From positions 1 through 64,000 of the forward strand of contig WBMZ01010242.1 in the NCBI GenBank assembly GCA_013400975.1: a stretch of DNA of 64,000 bases, written 5' to 3'. Both the position numbers and the translations under genes were made by a program. Source of the stretch: Atrichornis clamosus (lineage: Eukaryota; Chordata; Aves; Passeriformes; Menuridae). A model generated the notes under the pieces. The model worked only from the letters and a program-made list of their open reading frames with translations, was not told where the DNA came from and ran no database searches. Position 1 is the first letter of the stretch. The number at the start of each line of letters is the position of its first letter. This document shows positions 12,837-24,900 of this stretch, piece by piece.

Positions 12837-13094
12837 CAAGATCACGGAATGGCAGAATATGCTGAGTTGGAAGGGATCAAATAGGATGATCAAGTCCAAT
12901 TCCTGGCCCCGCACAGCACTATCCCAGAGTGTTGTCCAAATGCTTCTTGAACTCTGTCAGGTTTAGTGCTGTGACCACTTCTCTGGGGAGCCTGTTCCAG
13001 TGCTCAGCCATATTCTGGATGAAGAACACTTTTCTAATATCCAACCTAAGCCTTCCCTGACATAACTTCAGGCCATTCCCTTGGGTCCTGTCAG
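12837..13094 (-). mobile_element. CR1 LINE 3' fragment, - orientation
   Basis: Read on the plus strand, the segment runs from a degenerate ATCACGGAATGGCAGAATAT through GAGTTGGAAGGGATC, TTGAACTCTGTCAGG, CTGGGGAGCCTGTTCCAGTG and TTCTAATATCCAACC to GGTCCTGTCAG. This is the reverse complement of the 3' region of a CR1 element. It has no coding capacity and is 5'-truncated. Its 3' end faces the 3' end of the plus-oriented fragment at 12777-12836. Confidence 0.9.
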
Positions 13095-16000
13095 AAAAGA
13101 GAAAAAAACATCAATTTTATTTTAAAATATAAACCAAATAATTTTCAACAAGTGAAAATTATTCAAATTTGTTCTGATTTAGCCTATGTGTAAAAATAAA
13201 TTCTTTGGGTTTGTCTGAAGAACTATACCTAGCCTTATTAGAAGATTAAAAGACTAGATGAGGCATCTAGTAAATTCTGCATATAGATATGTAGATCTAT
13301 ACATTTCTATAAATACACATGTACATGTGTATTATTTTTATTTTCCCAATGTGGAGCCAGACATTTGTAAATATTTGATATTAACTAACTATTGCAACAT
13401 TCTGTGAAACCCGTATCTGTGAGAAATCTCATATCTGTTACTTCATTGTCTTGTCTTGAGGTTTTTATGAACAGGATGGAAAAAAGACAGTCATAGTAAA
13501 TATTAATTATCAGTAGTTCACAATTATTTCAAACTTGACCATGTGTCTGTATGCAGGGAGATTTTTAAAGATACTTTCTTACTTTTGGACATTATGGAGA
13601 TAATCCATGAAAAAACATGTTACTTAATTTGTGTGTTACCTGATTTTTCATTACAGCATTTGATCTCACAAATAATGTCTCAACTTGCTCCATTCATGGG
13701 AGATAATGTTTAGTCTGTTGCTGAGCTTTGTGGAACTGGAGTGGCTGGGTTCTATCTGAGCATAAGCCCAATTTAAAAAACTAAATCTGTTTTCTGAAAG
13801 CTATACATTGCAATGCTTTTGTATCTGTGCTTGTTGATGCTTGTACTGGTCATAAGATGATACCTCTGGGAACAGAAAAAAATCAGACATACTTGTATTT
13901 ACCTAGTGTGTATTCCAAGTGTGAGATAGAGTCAAAATGTTAGAGCAGTTCATTTATTTAAAATGAAATGTTTGGGCTATTGATACTTTGATGGCGCATG
14001 TCGTAGGAAAAAGAAATCAATTTGCTATCATTCAAAGTTTATATAAATATGAACAAACATCTGTATACAATGATTTATATGGAAAAACACTAGACAAAAA
14101 TCTACCTCATATAAATTTAAAATAAACTCCCCTACATTATGTTAAATGTCCAAGACACTACATAAAGTTTCATATTAAAAAGTTATTTTCAGGTGTTGCA
14201 ATGGAAATTTCTCCTACAGAGACCTTAATGTCAGACACAATTTTATTTCTCACTTTGAGAGGAATGTAGATGCACTTTGAATCAGTTTTGTGTTACAGTC
14301 AGTGCTTTGTTAACACTGGTGCTGCTGAACAGACTGGATTTTGTATGTTATTTGTGTATGTGTCTCACTTCATGAAGTCCTCCAGGGCTTTCTGCATTTG
14401 TTTTTAAATACCCAGCATTTATAGAATACATGAAAAATAATACAAAAAAGATGTTAATATGAATATAAACAAGATTCATAGCTAAATTCAAGAGATGAAA
14501 TATCACATCAGGGATTTGGAGGAGCAGTCTAACATATGGTAATTATATGAAGTGAACCTCAAAGAATTCATAAGTTTTAAGTGACCAAGAAAAGAATTTA
14601 AAGTTCAGCACTTATAAGCGAGGTTGAATTTTGAATATCTCTGTTTAGGCATTTAGTCAGTTTTCTATAACAACCAAAGGAAAAGGTAATGAGTGAAAAG
14701 ACATTAGGTTTTGCAAACAGATCTGTCATTTCAGCAACAGTTCTATATTGTATGTCCATTTCTCTTAGGATCCTAAGAAGAGCTTCATTAGTATAGGCAT
14801 TTATTTACTTATTTATTCCCAGGGGAATATGTAAGAGGGGCAGTGGAAAATTGGTGCCATTAAATAGCTATTTATTTCTTTGTGTTTACTTAGGATAGAA
14901 TAAGTTACATGAGGTAATGAGAGAAAAGAAAGAAAACCTTAGCGAAGCATAAGTAAGACAGGGATATGTGTGATGGATAGGCAAGGGCAAGATTATAGAA
15001 AACAACCAAAGCCTAGAGAGCAGGCAAAATTACAGAGAATTCTCTGAAAAGCTGAAAGGCCTTGAATTGGTCATTGTTGCATGTTCTTCTCATGCCATTC
15101 AGATTGAGGATCTAACTGTATTTTTGAAGCTCTTTTTCACTTCTACTTTCTCCTTTTGTTTTCTTCATCAGAAATTATGTTTAGCATCTTGTGCAAAATA
15201 AAATAAACCTTTAAATCTGTGTTTCTTGGGAAAATAAAATTCCCCTTAACTTTAAAAGTAAAGATCACACAGTTTCTTACAAATGAAGCTAATAGTTTTG
15301 TAATTGTGACTTAAGTGATAGGGATTTGCAAAGAATATTTGTCCCAGAGCATTAGGATCACCCTGTAAATTTTACCCCTGGGGCTTTAGCAGAGTTTTAA
15401 AATGTTCTACCCCATAAATCAGAAACTTCTACATATACGGAATGTACCTACTATACATATAACACTTTATAAAGTGTAGAGCTGATTAAAACAAGCTGCT
15501 GATTTTGGGCTTTCCTGCACACTCACTTTCTCAATTTTTTTATTCTTTCTATTTTATCTGTTTTTCAGGCTCAAGTCGTATAGTTGCTATACTAATATAG
15601 CTGATTCAATTTTTAGAACCCTTAAAAATTTAAGCAAAGAATATTAATTATATTTCCTCTGCTCTTCACTTCTACAAAGGGAACAATTCAGTAATATGTT
15701 CCATTTCTATTCAAAATGCTAAACTAGCTCTTACTCAAGTGTCAGCAGAGATATATAACAGCTATATGTTAGAGAATTATGCTTTTGCACTTTTGTTTTG
15801 TAAACATTTAAATATCTTTTTATAAAAGATGTAACAATCTAAATAAATGAACACATATGAGATGCTGCTAAGTATGATGACTGTACCTTGTCTCTGAATT
15901 ACAAAATTCTGTTCATTAATGAATGAAAACCTATCTTTTTTTTCAGATTCAAACTTTAGCTGTTAGGATTGATAGCTTTTATGTAATTGTGTTGTTTAGA

Positions 16001-19000
16001 ATTTTCTCTTGCATGTGAAAAAATATAAGTGCTCTGAATAGAGAAAGAAAACTTCATAAAATTCCTTAATGCATGTTGTGTATATTTTGTTGAAATGTAT
16101 TCCTATGTTTATTAAGTGCTCTAGTGGGTGAAATACTGCACTGATGGCATTCAGACTTTAATTTTAGTTACTCGGCTTTATAAAACCTGGGCAAACAAAT
16201 TCCTGCATGCAAAAACTTGATGCATATTATTTAAATGTTTTCTGAATTTCTGACTTTTAGGGATTTATAGACTCCTGATGGATATTGCTGCATTATGACC
16301 GAGCTGAAGACCCAATAGCACCTTGGCAAGAAAAAGGCTATGTTCCCTGTGCCCATAATGGGAGAATACTAAAAGCTAGAAGCTCTTTCCTCCTCTCAGT
16401 AAAGCCAGACTAATATTAAAGAAGCTCTAAAAGTGTTTAATAGGAAGGAAAGCTGTTATGCTAGATCTGAAACTGCTACTATATTTTATTAAGATGCAAA
16501 TGATCTCACACACTATTTGCAGTTAGGCCTTGTGTTAGTCTGTCGTGCAACAGTAAAACTGTCAGGGTTGGTAGGTCCCAGTGGGGCAGAGAATGAAATG
16601 AAATGAATGAGAGCAGAAATTACAATAAGGAACTTTTCTAAATATTAATTCAGAGCAGAGGAGGGTCATTGTATTGCCACTTCTGGTTTCATTACTGGAT
16701 TATATTTTCAGCAGTGACATTGATTTTCATTTTTTCTGCTGTTAAAATTAGGGACAGTTTGTGCCTTCATGTACCTGTAAACAAATTTTTATTTCTATCC
16801 TGTATGCATTCTGTCCAGTAAATTTCCTGTGACAATTATATTTAGTAGTATGATTTTATTTATCAAATGTTGAGGATATGATGTAATTCAAGAATGGCAC
16901 TCTTATATGATTTGTGTGTATAATAGAGACACAGATGGAAAAATACTGTTGTTACCAGTGTTGCAAAGTGACCTGTATAAATGGAAAAGAGAAAAAGATC
17001 TGGGGATTTATATATGATTCATGTGGTCTTAGTGTTTGAATTGAATTCCAATGGATCTAGACTTTCTAAATGGATTCCACACAGTTAGTTCTACCCATTC
17101 AGAAGCCATGCTGCACAATGAGAGAGTGGCAAGTGCAATGAACGCAGCCAAAATTACATGTCTGCAAAAGCTATTCATCCTTTCCATTTGGCTTTTTGAG
17201 ACAAAAAATAAAAGCCCTCGAAGTACTGTCTCTGTTCACATGTAAGATATTTTCACATATTCTAAGTCATCTCCCAGACAGGGCAATTTCCCTGAGAAAA
17301 CCTGTTGGTTCTAGTCATCAGTAAGAGGAAGAACAACTTGCATTTAAAATCAATGTTCTCTTGGGAAAACCTGATAAATATATTTGAAACAGATTAGAAG
17401 AAATTAATAAACTCCTCTGGTTGTCAGGTTAAGTAAGCAGTTTAACAGTAAGGTTTTATGTCCAGGTGGGTAGTCAGCTTTCAAGTCTTACTGCCATAAA
17501 TTATGAATTATCTGAATACTTTATCATAATGCCTCAAGAAAATTATTGCAAATGTGAATATGTTTTTATAAACATTGAAAAATTGCCTTTTGTTAGCTCA
17601 ATAGCTCCATTAAACTGGGACTTGTGAAACTAGAGTTATTTGCTTACTCATTTACTAGCAAATATATCAACTTAATAGTTATGATGCTTTTCCATAAGTT
17701 AAAGGCAGCTCAGTTCATTTACATATTTTTCAAATCTTGATTCTGCTATACCCATAATCAGTCTGTTATAAAACCTGTTCTGAGTCCCAAGTGACATTAA
17801 GGAGTTTGTCACAAGAGAGGCATATGTAATGAGCAGTATACAAGTAGTATTTCTAATGAACTTTTGGCAATGAGCATGTAGACCTCATCAGGACATTACT
17901 GAAAAAAAAAAAAAGAAAAGAAAAGGAAATATACAGCAGCATTTATGATTGCTCAGTAATTTAAGGACAGTTAGTGGGTTTGGAGTTTTTTCTTCTTCAT
18001 CATCTTTTCTTCTGGAATATGTGAAGGTCTGGTGCATTTATGCATAATTTTTTTAAGGAAATAAGGTCTTATGACTAAGTGAAAGAGACAAATACCATGG
18101 TCTTCTCTTCTCCTCCCCCTACACCATACTTTCATCCTAAAAAAATTCTGGAATCTGTTGGTATTGCCCAGATTTGTCAAAGAGAGAGGAGTTAAAAATT
18201 TATATTCCTTCAGGTATGGTGAAGCTGATACCTCATGAGAAGACAGATATGATGTCCTGTTCATAAGTTCATACATAACTCTTAAGTCAGCCAAAGCACA
18301 CACTTCATACTTGCATACTTGAATACGTGTGGTATGAGAAGAGAACAAGTAAACAAGTAAAAACTTGTGAAGTGTGTATAGGAGTGAACTGGGTGGAAAA
18401 TTTTTGGAAGGACATAAGGACACAAAGTTACAGAAAAACTAAGTTTTGTTCATTCTGCTAATGCAGCAGAATTACTTCTGTGTCTTTTTTTTTTTTTTTT
18501 TTACAATGAAGAACATGAAAAACCTTCCAAACTATGTATTCAGAAATACCAGAGATGAGCCATGCCTGTGTGATGTTGTCTCTAGAAGAAGGTATTATGG
18601 CCAAGATTAATCTAATTTTTGGTCCAAGGTTCTTGGACCAACAAATTGCTGCTAAGCATAAAATATTTTACTACCAATATAAGGATCAAAGTTGAGCATT
18701 TTTCATAATATGTAGATATTGTGAGACAATTTTTGTAGCAAATCTTATCTGCATAAGCCTACCACTCAGTGGAAAAAACTTGTCTCATGGCTTTTCCTCT
18801 GTTTTCTGACTGAAGTCTGTCTTGTACATTCAGAAAGATTTTCAAGACCCCCTTATTAGAGAAGAGAACTTGTGCTAGCAAGAAGAGTATACATATCCAA
18901 ATTGAAAATTCGAGACTTTGTGGATTTTACCTGTGGGATGCGTGCTTTCATTTTATGTTGAGTTTTTTTCTTTTTTTTAACTATGTGCCAACTTAACAGC

Positions 19001-19440
19001 ATATATGCCTTCCCCCATCTTTAAGACTACGACAAATCAAGCAAGTCTGGTTGTGTTCATTAGAAGAACAAAGTGAATTTGGCATCATGGTAAGGCATCT
19101 TATATATTAGTCTGCTTTAATCTGTGCTAATTTTCACTTTTCTGTTTTTTTCTATATAAGGCAAGTGAATCTCAGGCAAGTGAATACAGTAGGATGTAAA
19201 TCAGAGTGTTTGCTTCCCACTTGCATTTATCTTGGTAGAGTCACAAAAATATTGGAGAAAGAAATTGTGACAGATTGCTCTTCTATTTGAGCAAGTAAGA
19301 ATATCTTGCCCTTTGTGTAGAATGACTCTAAACATGACCACACATTTTGGCAGAGAGTCTGCTACAGGTGTTAAGTGGGAAAAAAATAGATTAAGCACCT
19401 TTAAATGTAGAGAGTTGCAATGTCTTTGTTGCTTGTGCAG
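13095..19440. other. AT-rich DNA, no confident gene
   Basis: Mostly unique AT-rich sequence. Visible simple features are an A-run near 17903, a run of 18 T at 18485-18502 and a 16-bp perfect palindrome at 15462-15477. The longest open frame is 150 codons on the minus strand (17971-18423). It shows no domain, signal peptide or membrane pattern, and its C-terminal end is a lysine run from poly-pyrimidine sequence, so it is regarded as probable chance. Confidence 0.6.
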
Positions 19441-19657
19441 AACTTTCCTGCTACGGGCAGAAGTCTCATATTGGACCTTGTTTCAATGATACATCATGTT
19501 CCAGAATATCTTCCCTTCAGACAGGACAGCATCTTTTGCTCTCACACAGGAGTATGGCTCATGGATGGCTGTCCTTATATCTATATCTATGCCACCATCC
19601 TCTGCTTCACTGAGAATCAGGATACTATTTGAAGTCTTTAACTCATACAAGAGGAAG
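19441..19657 (+). other. Exon-like segment with splice-type flanks, coding status unclear
   Basis: On the plus strand a TGTCTTTGTTGCTTGTGCAG acceptor-like sequence ends at 19440. A strong donor-like GAGGAAG|GTAAAT lies at 19657/19658. A second, weaker acceptor (GTTCCAG, ending 19504) would give a 153-nt exon of exactly 51 codons, open in phase 0 from 19505. The whole segment is also open on the opposite strand and is less AT-rich than its flanks. No protein family is recognised. It could be an exon of a long non-coding RNA, an old repeat remnant or coincidence. Confidence 0.2.
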
Positions 19658-21416
19658 GTAAATATTTCTTTAGACAAAAGTTAAGGCACCAAGAAGTCTG
19701 TTTTACTATAGGAGATGAGAATTTAGCCAATGGCTATTTAAAACTTGAAGTGTGAGGAAAGAGGATTGTTTTCCTGCCATCAGTGATAAAGCAATATGTA
19801 GGACTAAAAGACTAGGAAATATGAACTTTAAACTCAAACATCTTTCATTTCCACTTGGTTTTATATTATTAAGGAAATATAGAGCTGTGTGAAGGCAGCT
19901 ATATTGTTCCTTCATATTTTAGTTTTATTTTTCTTGTACTTCTAAGTTCACTGTAAAAGAAAGGAAAACCTTTTGGGAAAGGAAAACTATGCTGAAACAG
20001 AAAATCCTCTATTTTCTTTTCCTGTTCTAATAAGAATAGAAATATGCTCAATAGCTCTAGTGAGCTAATCCATGAGCTAATCCTTAATTTATAAGTGAGT
20101 TCTTAGATGGATGTGTAGTCATGAATTTAAAAAAATCATTTGAAACAATACGTATTTACAATCATAATTAGTTACAGAATTATCATAATATTTACCATTA
20201 TTATTTTGATTTTTAAAGTGGATTTTTCTTTTTGGTAAAGATGAAAAAGAGAGTGAGAAAAAAGTTATGAAATGCAGTCAAGTACATTTTGGGTTCTTTG
20301 TGTTTAGGCAAACACTAGAGACCGTCTAAAAATGCATAGAAACCTATTGACTGCTGAAGATACATTTATTTGAAATATCATATCATGAGTACTAAAACAA
20401 ACAGTACTCGAACTTTAGTCATAAGAAAAGTTTTAAAACTGTTAGCTTTTGGCTCCATTCCTCATCTACTATGAAAAGGTGAATTCTCTCAGAGTGTAGA
20501 CTCACTATCACTTTCTGGAGTATACAATATATTTAGGCTAAAAAGACCATTAAATCACAAATCTTGATGGATTTTGTATAGCCCTAACCAGTTACCTCTA
20601 GATTGCTGTGTTCAACTTTGGAGAACACGAATCATCAACTTGAAATTTCAAGAACAGATAATTTACCTTAGAAGTTAGTTCTGATATAATTTCACATATC
20701 TTTATTCATACAGTATGAGGTCATGATGGAATTACCTTCTACTTTCCAGAATTTTAAGATGCTTATTACCTTGGGATTTTGAAATTGACAGATATTTGGT
20801 TTTTTCTTGCTTTATTACCGTGGACAAGCTAAATTGGAAATAAAAATCACCTGGAATATTTCTGAATTTTCTCAGCCAGGGACAAAGTGAAAGTGCAGTT
20901 ATGTTTAAAGTATACAAATATGTTTATAAAATCCCTCAAAGACTTATTAGATAATGTAAAGCTTCAATTTTGCCTTAATTAATTTTTATAAGTAAGCTTA
21001 ATTTTAAAAACCTGTATTTGTCTTAGTTATTGATATCTATATTAGCTATTGGGATTAAACAATGAGAAAGAAATGAAGGCTTAGAAAGCTAAGAACAAGT
21101 TGTTCTGAGCTGACGATAACCAGCAAAAAATCTCTTTAAACACAAAATTTGATCAGTAAGATATTACATATTTAAATATTTAGTGTTTAATTTTTAAATA
21201 GAGTTGACTTACGGTTTGATGGTGTCACATTTGGAAAGTGCAGTTCTTTCTACTTTTTTGAAACAGATTTTAATTTTCTGCTGAGTTCTAGAGAATCTAA
21301 GAAATAACATTTCAGCAAGCCTTTTTTTTTTTAATGCACACACAGCTTTGAATATCTATTAAATAAGTGGACACCACTATGCCAAAATATGTTATTATGC
21401 CTACAAAGTTCTTGAA
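19658..21416. other. AT-rich DNA, no gene seen
   Basis: No repeat family or exon was recognised. A 12-bp tandem duplication (GAGCTAATCCAT-like) occurs near 20064-20088. Confidence 0.6.
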
Positions 21417-21990
21417 TGTGGTGGGTTGACCTTGGCTGGACACCAGGTGTCTACCAAGCCACTCTACCATTCCTTCTTCACAGGAAGGGAGGGAGGAGAA
21501 AATAAGATGGAAAAAACACTCATGGGTCAAGACAAAGGCAGTTTAACAAAGTAAAAGTAAAGGTTGCATGGGTGAAAGGAAAGGAAAACAAAAGATTTTA
21601 TTCTCTACTTCTGATCAGCAGGTGAGGTCCAGCCACTATCTGGGAAGGTGGGCTTCAGTACATGTAGTGGTTGCTCTGGAAGAGAGATATCATAAATAAT
21701 GAATAACCTTCCACCTCCTCCTTTTGTTTAATGTTTATTGCTGAGCAGATCTCATACGGTATGGAATATCCCAGTTTTGGTCAGAGGTCCTAGCTGTGCC
21801 CCTTCCCAAGATCTTTGTCATTCCCAGCCCACTGACTTTTGTGAGATAAATACTGGGAGGATGCTGTGCCCGCGCTGCTCAGAGGTAGCCGAAACACCAG
21901 GGTGTGACCCACACCCTTCTCGCTACCAGTACACAACACTGTGAGGGCTGCTGTGGGGAATATGGACTCCATCTCAGCTAGACCCGATAG
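21417..21990 (-). mobile_element. Solo LTR of an avian endogenous retrovirus, - orientation
   Basis: On the plus strand the element starts TGTGGTGGGTTGACC, followed by TTGGCTGGACACCAGGTG and CCAAGCCACTCTACCA. It contains CTCATGGGTCAAGA and GCTGAGCAGATCTCATA, then GGTATGGAATATCCC, and ends near CAGCTAGACCCGATAG. These are the reverse complement of motifs in a common avian ERV LTR family. The GATATTCCATACC motif upstream of the presumed promoter is shared with the LTR at 2251. If the right end is at 21991, the flanking pentamers are TTGAA (21412-21416) and CTGAA (21992-21996), a one-mismatch duplication. No internal retroviral sequence is attached. Confidence 0.75.
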
Positions 21991-21996
21991 GCTGAA

Positions 21997-24900
21997 CCTA
22001 AAAAGTAGTCTCATTCAGCAACTTCAAAACAGAGTAGTCTGAAAGACATAGTTTTTCTCAATTTAAAAATTTTTGAGAAGGGAGAGAGCTGTGTCCTGGA
22101 AGTAAATTTCATAATTTCTGATTACTCTTCTCCTCACCTTTGCAACATTTCTTGCAGTTGGTATTTCTGCAAGCAAAAATACTTGAGAAAAACATGGGCA
22201 TACAGAAGAATCAAGCAAAACACCATTTTCTTATCGAGAAACCACATCACAACATGGGAACTCCATGGGATTGTTGGCAAGAAATATTTGTCAAGCTGTG
22301 CCAAGAATCTGGAGCATTTTTCTTTATTTTAATTATTTAAAAAGCTGCTGAAATGCTATGGTGGCTCAAAGGAGCAATCATGTTAAGTACAATGTTTGCC
22401 CATGGAAATTTCAACCTCGTCTTGATGGCATAAGGAGAACACACAGAATGAAGGTTTGTTGAATGAAGTACTTGTCTTCTGTGTATTCTCATTTCTAGAA
22501 AAGCTGACAATATTCAAAAAATCCTAATGGGCAAATCTTAAGAAACACTGTGACAGTGCAAAAAAAAGACCCATATCTCTAATTGAGTTTACAAGAAAAG
22601 AGTGAATTGCTAAAACATATACAAATGTTGTTAACATTGAAATTTTACAGTATTGTTGCTGTCTTGCTGTAGATTCTTTTATTTATTTGAATTAGACATT
22701 TTCATCAGAAGTTCTTTTAAATGGCACATTTTGTATTCCAACATTAAGATTATTTCTTGTCTTTGAAGTGAAATTGTCAACTTAGCAGGTTAAACTTAAT
22801 GCATAAAATTATTAACAATCATCTTGAAAGTTACACAACTTTCTATAATCTTCCATTCTGTCATAAAGCTTTATGGTATTTTGTTGGTCTCAATACTTTA
22901 AGGTCACATAGTGGGCAAAAAAAAAAGAAAAGAGGTGTGAAAGTTTTAGCTTGCACTTTTTATCACAACATTTTGAAAAACAGAAAGATTCTATTTCAAA
23001 TAACTCTAAATCCTCAGCTACAAATAAATTCGTTCAATATATGTATTTGAACAAATTACTGGGAGAAATTAACATGGACATTACATTTCAGATTATAAAG
23101 CAGAAAAAAGAATATGATAAATAATAACTCCTGTGCTTTTTCCTTTTTAGTGATTTAATTATTGCAATTCTGCTTTATGTTCAATTTAAGTGTCAAAGCT
23201 TTAAATTAACATGAAATATTAAATGCAGTAAAACAAAATTCAGCAAACTGGATGAACTCTCTTCTCTTGATAGAGATTGTTTTTCATTCTAATGTACACA
23301 GGTTGGCAGAAAAATCAAGGGGTTGGAAAAATCAAGGGGTTAGAACTTTAATTTAATTGTACTGGCTTATTTAGTTTAAAACTTAAAGTGAAAAAGACCC
23401 CCACACTTTATTATCTCCAAATATTTTTTGCATGAAATAAAGATCTAATATATTTTGATTACATAATTCTGATCAATAGTGTTATCAGTGCAGAATATGC
23501 TCCCAAAACTGTCCAGCAATGCTATATGATACCAATGTTTCTCCTGTCAGAGCTATTACTCACTGCTCCTGAAAAATAGTCAAGAAATTGAGAAGTGATT
23601 CCTTAAGCCACTGATCTGAAAAGCTTGCAGATTCTTTCACCCAAAAGTCTGGTTTTCTTAGTAGGACATATATTTTTCTTCTAAAAATTATTTTCCTTAG
23701 CAGGAAAACGCAGCTTTAGGTCAGCAAAAACACATTAGTTATGTAGTTTTGTCTAGAAACCTGACAAAAGGAGGTTTGAAGTTTTCCTACATTGTTTATT
23801 GATGCACTTTGATTTCCAAATTGAGTCTTTATTGTACTAGATTTGTTTGTATCCTTGTTAAAGAGGTAGAAAAATGCCCAAATGTGGACCCCCCTCCCCA
23901 AACTGTAAAGTTTTAGAAGAAGGACTCTCTTGAGAGTCTCCTTATTTAAGCCATCAAATAGCAAACTAACCAACCTTCCCTCTGTTGTATCCTTGAATGG
24001 CTGATAGTTTCCAGTACATTTTTTTTCCAAAGCCTATGCAAATCCTGAAGACATCTGTAACAGAATTTTCCCAGATCTGCATTGTAGAGCAGGGAGCAGG
24101 GAGATCAAAGAATAATAATTGTAAATTCGGGAAATAAAAGCAATTATCTATGGGCTTCCATCACTAATATGGTCCTAGCTTATACACCCACTTTTTCTTA
24201 AGCAACTTTTTCTCAGATTTGTTTGTATTTTCCTTTCTCAGCACAAAACACGGTCCATTTTCACAATACTGTTTTTTTCCTTGTTCACTTTTTTACCTCC
24301 CTGTTCACAGGTTAATCATGTTACTTCCATTAGCTGTGCAAGCATTCCATCTTATTTGACTATGTTCAGGATTCTGCAAATATCCAAGGTGGATTTTTCA
24401 AAAATACTGAGTGTTAACCTCATTCATCTTCTGAAACTAACAGATAAATTGCAGTAGTGTGTCCAGTGGAGCAGATTTGGGCTGAAGTGCCCAGAGTTTC
24501 TGAATAAAATCTTCTTGATATTGAGTGAGCTTAGAAGTTTAATGCCTCATTACAAATTCTCCACTGATATAGCATTTAATTTATATAGCTCTTTCCATGT
24601 ACATCTAGGGAAACAGGCAAGTTAAGTGTTGGACAGAGTGAAAATTGAAAGACCTTGAGAGGAAGGGTTTTTAAGCAAATAGGTCTTGCTGATGCTTTGC
24701 CTTTCTTTCCTCTTATCTCTTCTGATACTTGCAACAGCTTCCAGAAGAGAACAACTCCGTGACTGCAGCACAGCAGTCTCAGAGACAACAACCATCTTTG
24801 GCAATTTTCACTCTGCCCAACATTTAAATGGTCTGTTTCCCTAAATATACAGCAAAGTGAATCTTACCAAACCAAGACAGTTTTACTTGGGATATCATGA

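Noticed and set aside
15462..15477. Perfect 16-bp palindrome ACACTTTATAAAGTGT
   Set aside because: Short AT-rich palindromes of this size are expected occasionally in 64 kb. No adjoining features suggest a function.
17971..18423. 150-codon minus-strand open frame
   Set aside because: No recognisable domain, poly-lysine end from pyrimidine-rich DNA, no convincing splice or promoter context for a full gene. This length can occur by chance in 64 kb.
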